Assembly (NCBI RefSeq): GCF_032108445.1
Contig: NZ_CP134876.1
Coordinates: 3,968,001 to 4,032,000, forward strand
Reading direction: 5' to 3'
Origin: Micromonospora halotolerans
Lineage (GTDB): Bacteria > Actinomycetota > Actinomycetes > Mycobacteriales > Micromonosporaceae
Length of the DNA stretch: 64,000 nucleotides
Shown piece after piece: positions 1 through 8,700 of this stretch. The first letter of the stretch is position 1; each line of letters starts with the position of its first letter. Made by a program: the position numbers and the translations under genes. The notes beneath the pieces were generated by a model. It made no database searches and had not been told where the DNA came from. It saw nothing but the letters and a program-made list of their open reading frames with translations.

Positions 1-942
1 GCCGCCGAGTGGGGGTACGACGGTCTGGAGATCGCCTGCTGGGGCGACCACTTCGAGGTCGACAAGGCGCTCGCCGACGAGTCGTACGTGGACCGCAAGC
101 GGGCCACCCTCGCCAAGCACAACCTCCAGGTCTTCGCCATCTCCAACCACCTCGTCGGGCAGGCGGTCTGCGACCACCCGATCGACGAGCGGCACCAGGA
201 CATCCTCCCCGCCCGGATCTGGGGCGACGGCGAGCCGGAGGGCGTACGCCGCCGCGCCGCCGAGGAGATGAAGGACACCGCCCGGGCGGCGGCGAAGCTC
301 GGGGTGAAGACCGTGGTCGGCTTCACCGGCTCGTCCATCTGGCACACCCTGGCCATGTTCCCGCCGGTCCCGCCCGCCATGATCGAGCGCGGCTACCAGG
401 ACTTCGCCGACCGGTGGAACCCGATCCTGGACGTGTTCGACGAGGTGGGCGTGCGCTTCGCCCACGAGGTGCACCCCAGCGAGATCGCCTACGACTACTG
501 GACCACCAAGCGGGCCCTGGACGCGATCGGCCACCGGCCCGCGTTCGGGCTGAACTGGGACCCGTCGCACTTCGTCTGGCAGGAGCTGGACCCGGTCAAC
601 TTCATCTTCGACTTCGCCGACCGGATCTACCACGTCGACTGCAAGGACGCGAAGGTGCGCACCGGGGACGGCCGGCGCGGCCGGCTCTCGTCCCACCTGC
701 CCTGGGCGGACCTGCGGCGGGGCTGGGACTTCGTCTCCACCGGCCACGGTGACGTGCCGTGGGAGGACTGCTTCCGCGCGTTGAACGCGATCGGCTACAC
801 CGGCCCGATCTCGATCGAGTGGGAGGACGCCGGCATGGACCGCCTGGTCGGCGCGCCCGAGGCGCTCCAGTTCGTCCGCCGGCTCGCCTTCGACGCCCCG
901 TCCGCCGCCTTCGACGCGGCCTTCAGCAGCAGCCGCGACTAG
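1..942 (+). CDS. Sugar phosphate isomerase/epimerase (5' end outside the window)
   Basis: The reading frame is open from base 1, so the N-terminus lies upstream; 313 residues are visible. It is a xylose-isomerase-like TIM barrel. Putative metal and substrate residues sit in the usual places: the Glu of the HEVHPSE segment, the Asp/His of NWDPSHF, the Lys/Asp of HVDCKDAK and the C-terminal Glu of SIEWEDAG. The family interconverts sugars, inosose or sugar phosphates in the cytoplasm. A ROK regulator, a second isomerase-like protein and a secreted sugar dehydrogenase lie just downstream, which suggests one carbohydrate or inositol-type catabolic locus. The stop codon is inside the direct repeat left by an insertion sequence, so the protein is intact but its downstream flank has been displaced. 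The exact substrate cannot be told. Confidence 0.88.
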   Translation, partial: AAEWGYDGLEIACWGDHFEVDKALADESYVDRKRATLAKHNLQVFAISNHLVGQAVCDHPIDERHQDILPARIWGDGEPEGVRRRAAEEMKDTARAAAKLGVKTVVGFTGSSIWHTLAMFPPVPPAMIERGYQDFADRWNPILDVFDEVGVRFAHEVHPSEIAYDYWTTKRALDAIGHRPAFGLNWDPSHFVWQELDPVNFIFDFADRIYHVDCKDAKVRTGDGRRGRLSSHLPWADLRRGWDFVSTGHGDVPWEDCFRALNAIGYTGPISIEWEDAGMDRLVGAPEALQFVRRLAFDAPSAAFDAAFSSSRD

Positions 943-943
943 G

Positions 944-2058
944 TGTGCTGTCCAGGCAGGTTGGTCGAGGTTGTGTGACGACCTGATCTAGATCCTGGAC
1001 GGGTGAAGGCCTCCGGTTGTGGAGTGGAGCTGTCTAGGAACCGCTCCGGCAACAGGAGGCCTTCGTGCTCCACCGTAATGCTGCTTTGACTCCACGCGCG
1101 CGTCTGCGGCTGGCGCGTTTGATCATCGAGGAACGCTGGCCGGTCGCGCGGGCCGCCGAACGCTATGACGTGTCCTGGCGCACGGCGAAACGATGGGCCC
1201 AGCGTTACGCCGAGCAGGGCGAGGCGGGGATGCAGGACCGCTCGTCACGCCCGCATCACAGCCCGGCCCGGACACCACGGCCGGTGGTCCGCAAGATTGT
1301 GCATCTGCGGTGGAGACAGCGGCTGGGTCCAGTGCAGATCGGCGGGCGGCTCGGTATCCCGGCCTCGACCGTGCATGCGGTGCTGACCCGCTGCCGGCTC
1401 AGCCGGCTCAGTCATCTCGACCGGATCACCGGCGAACCCGTCCGGCGTTACGAACACGACCGGCCCGGGGCGATGCTGCACGTCGACGTCACCAAGTACG
1501 GCAGCATTCCTGACGGCGGCGGCTGGCGCTACGTCGGCCGGGTCCAAGGCCGCCGCAACCGTGAGGCCACGGCCGGACGCACCGGAGCCCGCAGCAAAAC
1601 CTACGAACCACAGATCGGTACTGCGTTCGTGCATACCGTCATCGACGACCACTCCCGCGTCGCCTACGCCGAGATCCGCGATGACGAGAAAGCCGCGACC
1701 GCGATCGACGTGCTGCGCAACGCCGTCGCCTGGTTCGCCGCCCGGGGCATCACCGTCGAACGCGTGCTGTCGGACAACGGCTCGGCCTACAAATCCTTCG
1801 CCTGGCGTGATGCCTGCACCGAACTCGGCATCCGGCCGAAGAAGACCCGCCCCTACCGGCCCCAGACCAACGGAAAAGTCGAGCGCTTCCACCGCACCCT
1901 GACCGACGGCTGGGCCATCGCCCGCTTCTACAACAGCGAACAAGCCCGCAGGAAAGCCCTACCGGCCTTCCTGCATCACTACAATCACCACCGGCCTCAC
2001 TCAGCCATCGGCGGCCTACCACCCATCACCAGGTTGACCAACGTCCCTGGACAGCACA
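944..2058 (+). mobile_element. IS481-family insertion sequence, complete
   Basis: The 1115-bp element is bounded by imperfect inverted repeats: TGTGCTGTCCAGG starts at 944 and its complement ends at 2058, and over 23 bases 21 match. ACTAGG occurs directly outside both ends (938-943 and 2059-2064) and reads as a 6-bp target duplication. The last G of the right-hand copy is also the first base of the neighbouring IS5-type element. The element carries one transposase in the orientation of the upstream isomerase gene. Confidence 0.9.
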
Positions 2059-2063
2059 ACTAG
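1065..2063 (+). CDS. IS481-family transposase
   Basis: This 332-residue DDE transposase has an N-terminal helix-turn-helix (about residues 8-60, with WRTAKRWAQRY) and an integrase-core (rve) domain. The acidic triad is visible as the Asp of LHVDVTKYG, the Asp of LSDNGSAY and the Glu of GKVERFHRT. The start is a GTG five bases after an AGGAGG-type ribosome site at 1054-1060. The frame has no frameshift, so the element may be active. The frame runs through the right inverted repeat, and its TAG stop at 2061-2063 lies in the duplicated target, not in the element itself. The final residues and stop therefore depend on the insertion site. Confidence 0.93.
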   Translation: MLHRNAALTPRARLRLARLIIEERWPVARAAERYDVSWRTAKRWAQRYAEQGEAGMQDRSSRPHHSPARTPRPVVRKIVHLRWRQRLGPVQIGGRLGIPASTVHAVLTRCRLSRLSHLDRITGEPVRRYEHDRPGAMLHVDVTKYGSIPDGGGWRYVGRVQGRRNREATAGRTGARSKTYEPQIGTAFVHTVIDDHSRVAYAEIRDDEKAATAIDVLRNAVAWFAARGITVERVLSDNGSAYKSFAWRDACTELGIRPKKTRPYRPQTNGKVERFHRTLTDGWAIARFYNSEQARRKALPAFLHHYNHHRPHSAIGGLPPITRLTNVPGQHN

Positions 2064-2071
2064 GCCGTGTT

Positions 2072-2977
2072 TCATAAGCCGGGTCGGAGCCATTCGTTGA
2101 TCGTGGCGATGTGCACGGTGGCGTGGTAGCGGACGGCCAACTTGTCGTAGCGGGTGGCCAGCGCTCGGTTGCGTTTGAGCTGGTTGATGCCGCACTCGAC
2201 GGCATGGCGTTGCCGGTAGGTGCCGGGGTCGAAGGTCGGTGGCCGGCCGCCTTTCGAGCCCTTCCTGCGTCGGCTCTCCGCCTGGTCGATCTTGATCGGG
2301 ATGGTCGCCGCGATGCCTCGACGGACCAGGTGCTGCCGGTTGGCGCGGGAACTGTAGGCCTTGTCCGCCAGGACCCGATCCGGTCGTGTGCGGGGCCGGC
2401 CACCGCCGACCCTGGGGACCCGGATACCAGCCAGCACGGGAACGAACTGCGGGCTGTCGCCGCGGTGCCCGGCGGTGAGCACCGTCGACAACGGCTTACG
2501 ACCCTGTTCACAGGCCAGGTGAAGCTTGGTGGTCAACCCACCTCGTGACCGCCCCAACGCATGATCATCGGGTTCGTCATCGACACCGCCGGGCGACTCG
2601 ACCTGCAACTGGCCACGGTTGCAGGCGCCGGCAGCGTGCTGATGAGCGCGGGCGCTGGTGGAATCGACGCTCACGTCCCACGTGATCATCCCCGCCGCGT
2701 CGGCCCGAGCCTGCAACCCGGTGACCACATCCCGCCACACTCCGGCCCGCTGCCACCGCCGGAACAACCCGTAGACGGTCTGCCAGGGCCCGTAGAGCGC
2801 CGGCACGTCCCGCCACGGCGAGCCGACCCGGGTGCGCCACCGAATCCCGTCGATCAACTGCCGTCTGCTCCACTTCGGCGGACGTCCTGACCCACGCAGC
2901 CTGGGCAGCAACGGCTCCAGCACCGCCCACTGAGCGTCGGTCAGGTCGTGTCGCCTCGTCACCGCTAAGGTGGCCAC
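2072..2977 (-). CDS. IS5-family transposase
   Basis: This intact DDE transposase of the IS5/IS427 type is 301 residues from the chosen start. It has the N-terminal DUF4096-like part ([21 protein letters not shown]) and the catalytic core: Asp in WDVSVDSTS, Asp in LADKAYSS and Glu in [12 protein letters not shown] chose the GTG at 2977 because GGAG lies a few bases upstream. The frame is open back to a GTG at 3034, which has no ribosome site. The ribosome site of the chosen start lies inside one arm of a perfect 13-bp inverted repeat. Confidence 0.9.
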   Translation of the reverse strand: MATLAVTRRHDLTDAQWAVLEPLLPRLRGSGRPPKWSRRQLIDGIRWRTRVGSPWRDVPALYGPWQTVYGLFRRWQRAGVWRDVVTGLQARADAAGMITWDVSVDSTSARAHQHAAGACNRGQLQVESPGGVDDEPDDHALGRSRGGLTTKLHLACEQGRKPLSTVLTAGHRGDSPQFVPVLAGIRVPRVGGGRPRTRPDRVLADKAYSSRANRQHLVRRGIAATIPIKIDQAESRRRKGSKGGRPPTFDPGTYRQRHAVECGINQLKRNRALATRYDKLAVRYHATVHIATINEWLRPGL

Positions 2978-3032
2978 GAGGTCTCCGGTATGAAAGTTCG
3001 TCTTGGTCGATGAACCCTCTACCGGAGACCTC
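2978..3032 (-). promoter_or_regulatory. Inverted repeat covering the transposase ribosome binding site
   Basis: GAGGTCTCCGGTA (2978-2990) and TACCGGAGACCTC (3020-3032) are exact inverted copies separated by 29 bases. On the minus strand the proximal arm contains the GGAG ribosome site of the transposase. In a transcript entering from outside, both arms are present and the site would be sequestered. A transcript starting between the arms would leave it free. Protection against read-through expression is known for other insertion sequences; here it is inferred. Confidence 0.6.
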
Positions 3033-3133
3033 ACTGTCTATCGATCACCGACACGCCTGAGCCGGCCCGGTGCGGGCCAACGGCGGACGATCAGACGGTT
3101 TTCATTTTTGAAACAGGGCCTAGATCCGTCGGC

Positions 3134-3230
3134 CGCTACGAACTTGATGGCGTGAACGACTCATCCGCTCCGCCGGGCGGCGACCCGGACGGTCGGCGGG
3201 TGAGTCACCTGCGTCATCAAGTTCGTAGCG
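3134..3230. terminator. Long imperfect palindrome between convergent genes, probable terminator
   Basis: CGCTACGAACTTGATG (3134-3149) is repeated exactly inverted at 3215-3230. Inside these arms GACTCA(T/C)CCG matches again, so the whole 97 bases can fold. It lies between the ROK gene on the minus strand (end 3270) and the plus-strand isomerase, whose native downstream flank this is once the two insertion elements are removed. There is no T-run. A bidirectional terminator is likely; a small repeated palindromic element is the alternative. Confidence 0.55.
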
Positions 3231-3269
3231 CCGAGACAAGGTCGGCCGCCGGTGCGGGGCGGTGGGCGG

Positions 3270-4454
3270 TCAGCAGGCGGCGAAGACCTGGTCGCTGACC
3301 AGCCGGGCCGCGCCGATCAGGGCGGCCCGGTCGTCGAGGTCGGAGAGGACGATCGGCATGCTGCCGGTGGCCAGCGGGGTGGAGCGCCGGTAGACCACGC
3401 CCCGGATCTCGGCGAGCAGGACCGGCCCGATACCGGGTGCCGCGCCCCCGATGATCACGATGGCGGGGTTGACGAAGCTGACCAGGCCGACCAGCACCTG
3501 CCCGAGCCGGCGGGCGGCGTCGCGGACCAGCGTCTGCGCGGCCGGGTCCCCGGCGGTCGCCGCCGCGGCCACGTCGGCCACCGTGAGCGCGCCGGCGGCG
3601 GCCAGCCGGTCGGCGAGCGCCGTCGAGCGCCCGGCCCGCGCGGCCGTCACCGCCTCCCGCACCAGGGCGGCATCCCCGCAGTACGCCTCGACGCAGCCGG
3701 TGCTGCCGCACCCGCAGAGCGGCCCGTCCTCGGTGAGCTGGAGGTGCCCGATGTCCCCGGCGCCGCTGGCCGCGCCCCGGTAGAGCGCCCCGCCGAGCAC
3801 CAGCCCGCAGCCCACCGCGTCGCCCAGCTTGACGTAGAGGAAGTCGTCGAACGGCCGGCCGGTGCCGGCGTGCCGCTCGCCCAGGGCCATCACGTTGGCG
3901 TCGTTGTCGACCTGCACGGGGCAGCCCAGCTCGGCGGCGATCGTGTCGCGTACCGGGAACTGGTGCCAGCCGGGCAGTGCGGGTGGGGCGACCGGGGCGC
4001 CCTCGCGGACCGCGACCGGGGCGGGGAGCGCGACGCCGACGCCGGTGAGCCGGGCCAGCCCGGCCTCCGCCCGTAGCTTGCCGAGCAGCTCCACGGCCCG
4101 GCCGATCACGACCTCCGGGCCGAGCCGCACGTCGACCGGCTCGTCGTGCCGGGCGAGCGGGGTCAGCTCGCCGTCGGTGAGCGCCACCGCCAGCCGCCCG
4201 TCGCCGATCCGCACCGCGCCGAAGCGCACCTGCCCGCCGACCCGCAGCAGGGAGGAGCGCCGGCCGCCCCGGGACGCGGCCGGCCCGGCGGTCTCCACCA
4301 GGCCCTGCGCGGCCAGCCGGTCCGCCTCGGCGGTGAACCGGGCCCGGGGCAGGCCCAGGGCGTCGGCCAGTTCGACCCGCGAGCGCGGACCGTCGTCACG
4401 CAGCAGGCGCAGCAGCCGCGCCTGGTCGGCGGTCTCCGGTCCGACCATCGTCAT
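3270..4454 (-). CDS. ROK-family transcriptional regulator
   Basis: This 394-residue protein joins an N-terminal winged helix (about residues 5-60; SRVELADALGLPRARFTAEADRL) to a ROK sugar-kinase-like domain, as in NagC/XylR-type repressors. It has the ROK signature DNDANVMALGE and the cysteine-rich zinc site GHLQ...CGCGSTGCVE. Such proteins bind operator DNA and release it on binding a sugar or sugar phosphate. I chose ATG 4454, with AGGTG six bases upstream; the frame is open to 4493. It sits among sugar isomerase and dehydrogenase genes on the same strand and is likely their regulator. The CAAAAGT motifs upstream of the large secreted protein are candidate operators. Confidence 0.88.
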   Translation of the reverse strand: MTMVGPETADQARLLRLLRDDGPRSRVELADALGLPRARFTAEADRLAAQGLVETAGPAASRGGRRSSLLRVGGQVRFGAVRIGDGRLAVALTDGELTPLARHDEPVDVRLGPEVVIGRAVELLGKLRAEAGLARLTGVGVALPAPVAVREGAPVAPPALPGWHQFPVRDTIAAELGCPVQVDNDANVMALGERHAGTGRPFDDFLYVKLGDAVGCGLVLGGALYRGAASGAGDIGHLQLTEDGPLCGCGSTGCVEAYCGDAALVREAVTAARAGRSTALADRLAAAGALTVADVAAAATAGDPAAQTLVRDAARRLGQVLVGLVSFVNPAIVIIGGAAPGIGPVLLAEIRGVVYRRSTPLATGSMPIVLSDLDDRAALIGAARLVSDQVFAAC

Positions 4455-4507
4455 CACGATCACCTGCCCCCGAATGTGCCATACCGGCATCACGACCGCG
4501 TGATGCG

Positions 4508-4542
4508 AGGGGGCCGCCCCGGTTTCCCGGGCGCGGCCCCCT
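4508..4542 (-). terminator. GC-rich hairpin after the Tat isomerase gene
   Basis: AGGGGGCCGC and GCGGCCCCCT form the outer stem, continued by CCCGG/CCGGG around a TTT loop. It begins 21 bases past the stop of the minus-strand gene ending at 4564 and separates it from the ROK gene. There is no strong T-run, as is usual in high-GC actinobacteria. Confidence 0.7.
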
Positions 4543-4563
4543 GCGATCCTGGTGTCGAGTCCG

Positions 4564-5634
4564 TCAGCCCCGCAGACCCGACATGTGCTGGTAGCTGATC
4601 TCCGCGTAGCGCAGCGACCGGCCCGGGTCGGCGGCGCCGCCCGGTGCGTTGTCCTGCTCCCACATCGGGTTGTGGTAACCCTTCGCGCCCATGTTCGCGA
4701 AGAAGTTGCCGTAGTCGATGTCGCCCTGGCCGAGCGGCACCATCTCGTAGCCGGCCGCGCTGGCCGGGTCGTACGTGCCGTCCTTGGCGTGGAACAGCGG
4801 GAACCGGATGGTCTGGGCGGCGACCACGGCCAGCGGGTCGAAGATTCTGGTCTGGGTCACCCCGTCCGGGTCGGTGTAGCTGCGGAACCGGTGCTGGGCC
4901 ACGTGCGCCCAGTAGATGTCCATCTCGAACCAGACCCACTCCGGGTTGGTCCGCGCGATGAAGTACTCCAGCTTGCGTACGCCGGAGGAGCGGGTCGGCC
5001 GCCCCAGCGCGTCCAGCGGTCCGCTGTCGAGCAGGAAGTTGTACGCGGCGTCGTGGTTGTGCGTGTACAGCTTCAGACCCCGGGCGGCGGCCATCTCGCC
5101 GAAGGTGTTCCAGCGGTCCACGGCGGCGTCCCAGTCGGCCTTGTAGTTGCTGCCGGTCGGGTCGTTGCCGGTGCCGATGTGCGTCATGCCGAGGATCTCG
5201 GCGGTGTCCAGCGTCTGCTCGAACGCGGCGATGGTGTCCGGGGTGACCGTGTTCGGGACGGAGGCGTGCGAGCCGTTGGCACGCAGCCCGTTGTCGTCCA
5301 GGACCTTGCGGATCTCCGCCGGGGTGATCTGCCGGCCGAGAATCGAGGTGTGCTGGGTGTACCCGGCGAACTCGACTTCCTTGTAGCCGATCTCGGCGAG
5401 CCGGGCGAGCACCCGCTCGAACCCGTACGGCACGCCGGTGGCGTCCGGGGCGGCGCTGATCCGGTCGCGGACGCTGTAGAGGATGATGCCCCGCTTGCCG
5501 GTCGGGACGAGCACCCCGTTGCCGGCGAAGGCGGCCGACGGGAGTCCGGCCGCGCCGACGGCGACGGCGCCCGCCGCCCCGGCGATGGTGCCGAGTACCC
5601 GGCGGCGGCTCATTCCGTGCGATGTCTCGGTCAT
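4564..5634 (-). CDS. Tat-exported sugar phosphate isomerase/epimerase-like protein
   Basis: This 356-residue protein begins with a twin-arginine signal (MSRRRVLG followed by a hydrophobic Ala/Gly stretch, cleavage near AFA about residue 36), then an AP-endonuclease/xylose-isomerase-like TIM barrel. Barrel landmarks include EVEFAGYTQH, GTGNDPTG, LYTHNHDAAY and WFEMDIYWAH; acidic and His residues for a divalent metal are present. Export through Tat implies folding with cofactor in the cytoplasm and action at the cell surface. It lies 87 bases downstream of the secreted ThuA/sorbosone dehydrogenase gene on the same strand, the usual pairing in ThuA-type keto-sugar metabolism. The substrate is unknown. 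Confidence 0.87.
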   Translation of the reverse strand: MTETSHGMSRRRVLGTIAGAAGAVAVGAAGLPSAAFAGNGVLVPTGKRGIILYSVRDRISAAPDATGVPYGFERVLARLAEIGYKEVEFAGYTQHTSILGRQITPAEIRKVLDDNGLRANGSHASVPNTVTPDTIAAFEQTLDTAEILGMTHIGTGNDPTGSNYKADWDAAVDRWNTFGEMAAARGLKLYTHNHDAAYNFLLDSGPLDALGRPTRSSGVRKLEYFIARTNPEWVWFEMDIYWAHVAQHRFRSYTDPDGVTQTRIFDPLAVVAAQTIRFPLFHAKDGTYDPASAAGYEMVPLGQGDIDYGNFFANMGAKGYHNPMWEQDNAPGGAADPGRSLRYAEISYQHMSGLRG

Positions 5635-5695
5635 GTCCTGACTGCCTTTCTCACGGTGCTGGTGGTGTGGGAGGGAGAGGGTGAGGGTGGGGCCG

Positions 5696-5718
5696 CCGGG
5701 GTGGCGACCCCACCCCGG
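5696..5718 (-). terminator. Hairpin after the ThuA/GSDH gene
   Basis: CCGGGGTGG (5696-5704) and CCACCCCGG (5710-5718) form a perfect 9-bp stem three bases past the stop codon of the minus-strand gene. It may reduce, but need not abolish, transcription into the Tat isomerase gene. Confidence 0.6.
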
Positions 5719-5721
5719 GCG

Positions 5722-8700
5722 TCACGGGGTGACGCCGATGCCCTGGCCGGTGAACTCGACCCAGTTGAGGTTGCCGAAGCCGCTGGCCGGACCGCCGGGG
5801 ACGGTGGTCAGGACCAGGTAGAGCTTGTGCGTCCCGCCCGGGTCGGTGACCGGCACGGTGGTGCTGGTGAAGGCGTTGTTGCCGGCGGTCGCGTTGACCG
5901 TGGCCGTGGCCAGCAGCGGGCCGGTGGGGGAGTCCAGCCGGAACTGGACGCCGAACCGGGGCTGCCCGGCGGTGGCGGCGCTGCCTCCGGAGGTGCGCAG
6001 CGTCACCGACTGCATGTTCCGCAGGTTCACGGTGTTGTTGACCGCGATCCAGTCGCCGGGGTCGAGGCTGCCGCGCTGCTGCCCGCCCCCGGTGTCGGTG
6101 GTGGTGCCGACCGTCGTACCGGACGCCTCGGTGGCGAACTCGACCTCCTGCCGCTTGGCCTGGATGATCTGCTGGTCCACCGTGGTCAGCGCCGGCTGGC
6201 CGTTGGCCCCTTGGTCGGTGTACGACGCGCTGACCACGCCGTAGATGTAGCCGCCGTGCGAGGCGTCGTCGGCGTCCGTGGGCAGCGCCCCGGAACAGCC
6301 GAACTGGTTGGCCTCGCCGTGCCCGTGGCTGTCGTGGCCGAGCACGAAGGTCACCTCCACCTTCGCGCAGTCGACCGGCCCGTCCTCCGGGTCGGTGACG
6401 GTGACCGTCCATGGGATGTCGTCGCCCCAGTTGAAGAAGCCGCCCTCCAGCGGGGTGGTGACCGTGACGGTCGGCGCCGTGTTGCCGACGGTGATGGTGG
6501 TGTTCGCCGACGCGCTCTTGCCGCTGGAGTCGGTCACCGTGAGCCGGGCGGTGTAGACGCCGTTGGTGGTGTAGGTGAACGACGGGTTCGGGTCGATCGA
6601 GTCGGTGGTGCCGTTGCCGTCGAAGTCCCAGGCGAACGAGATGGAGTCCGCCGGGTCCGGGTCCGCCGAGCCGTCGCTGGAGAAGGCGACGGTCAGTGGC
6701 GCCCGGCCGTTGGTGGGGGTCGCGTTCAGTGCGGCCGTCGGCGCCCGCAGGCCCTTGACGTAGCTGAACTTGAGCATGGCCGCGTCCGGGTTGACGTTGA
6801 AGAACCCGTCCCCGTACGTCAGCAGGTAGAAGTTGCCGTCCGCGCCCCAGCGCATGTCCATGGGGTTGTCGCAGAGGAACGGCTTTGCGGGCGTGGTGGG
6901 CGCCTGTCCGCAGTTCAGCACGTTGTTGATCTTCAGGATGTCGCCCTGGTCGTCCAGCCGGATCTCCTTGAGGGTGTCCCGGGTGAACTCGCCGAAGAAG
7001 ATCGCGCCGTCGTAGTACTCGGGGAACTTCGTCTCCGACCTCAGCTCCGGGTCGAAGTCGTACTTCGCCGCTCCGTGCGGGCCGACGCCGCCCGTGCCCA
7101 GCTCCGGGAAGAGCACCGGGCAGGTCTGCGTCGGAGTCGACAGGTAGGACTCCGGGCAGGGCGTTGGGGCCTGGAACGAGTACCACAGCTCCGACTTCTC
7201 GACCCGCGGCAGGTCGGTCAGGCCCGTGTTGTGCCGCGAGGTGTTCTTCGGTGCCGCGCAGTCAAACGGGGCCACCGGCGAGATCGGGCTGGTGGTCCAG
7301 TTCATCTCGATGTACGGCAGGTTCGGCTGCACGCACATGGGCCAGCCGTAGTTCGCTGGCTTGTCGACCACCATCATCCGACCGGTGCCGGCGGGACCGC
7401 GGCCTACCTGGGCGACCGAGGAGTCCGGCGAGTAGTCGGTGATGTAGGCGATGTCGTTCTTGTCGAGGGTGATCCGGAACGGGTTCCGGAAGCCCATGGC
7501 GTAGATCTCCGGCCGGGTCCTGTCGGTGCCGGCCGGGAACAGGTTCCCCGTCGGGACCGTGTACGACCCGTCCGCGCCGACCGTGATCCGCAGGATCTTG
7601 CCGCGCAGGTCGTTGGTGTTGGCCGCGCTGCGCCGGGCGTCGACGAACGGCGCCTGGTAGACGCCGCTGGCACTCACCGAGTCGTTGTGCGGCGAGAAAC
7701 CGCCCGACCCGCCGCCGCCTGCCGGGGTGTCGTCCCCGGTGACCAGCCAGAGGTTGTTCTTCGAGTCGAACGTGATGTCCCCCGCCACGTGGCAGCAGGC
7801 GCCCCGGTCCACCGGCACCTGGAGGATCCTCTGCTCGGTGCTCACGTCCAGCGACGGCGTCTCCCCGTCGACGAACTTGAACCGGGACAGCTGGAAGTAG
7901 CCCTTCCACTGCTCCCACGCGGCCGGGTCGGTGCTGGTGGTCGGCGCGCTCCCCGGCGGGGTGTCCAGCGGGGGCGCGTAGTAGAGGTAGACCCACCTGT
8001 TCGTGGCGAAGTCGTGGTCCACCGCCGGGCCGTACATCCCGTCCTCGCTGTTGGTGTAGACCGGGATCTGGGCCAGCACCGTGGTCTGGTTGGTCTCCGG
8101 ATCGTGCAGCCGGACGCCGCCGCGCCGGTCGGTCTGGATGACTCGCCCGTCGGGGAGGACGTCGAAGCCGATCGGCTCGTTGACGTTGGGCTGCGCCCCG
8201 ACCACCGTCATCTGGTAGTTGGCGAGCACCGTCGCGCCGCAGTCGCCGTCGGTGACGCCGGCTGCCCACTGGATCGCCCCGCCGAGGTGGGCCCGCAGGT
8301 CGGCGCTGTCGTAGCTCGCCGGGGTGGCGCCGAGCCCGGTGTAGAACGAGCGGCCGCCCTGGTAGTCCTTGCACCAGGTGACGGGGTGGTCGAAGCCCAT
8401 GCTCCCGCCGGCGTAGGTCTTCTCATCCACCGTGGCCAGCACGTGCGAGACGCCCCGAACGTTGGCCGCGAAGTTGTACCACCGGTCGGTGGTGGACCAG
8501 CGCTGTGGCAGCGTCTCCGACGCCGGGTGGACCCGGTCGGCGACGGTGACGGTCGCTCGGCTCGCGGCCGTCGGCGCGCCGGTGGCCCGGGTACCGAGCA
8601 CGTTGGTGAGGAACGACCAGTCCGGCTCGGCCTCGATGGCGGAGTGGACGCCGACGAAGCCGCCGCCGTCGCGGTAGTACGCCTCGAAGGCGGCCTGCTG

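Larger units (their letters stand above)
2064..3119 (-). mobile_element. IS5-family insertion sequence, complete
   Basis: The element is about 1056 bp. Its ends are inverted: the left end reads GCCGTGTTTCATAA from 2064 and the right end, read on the complement from 3119, reads GCCCTGTTTCAAAA. CTAG flanks both ends (2060-2063 and 3120-3123), matching the YTAR-type 4-bp target duplication known for IS5 relatives. One minus-strand transposase fills the element. Removing both elements joins the isomerase stop codon (GACTAG) directly to ATCCGTCGG at 3124. Confidence 0.88.
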
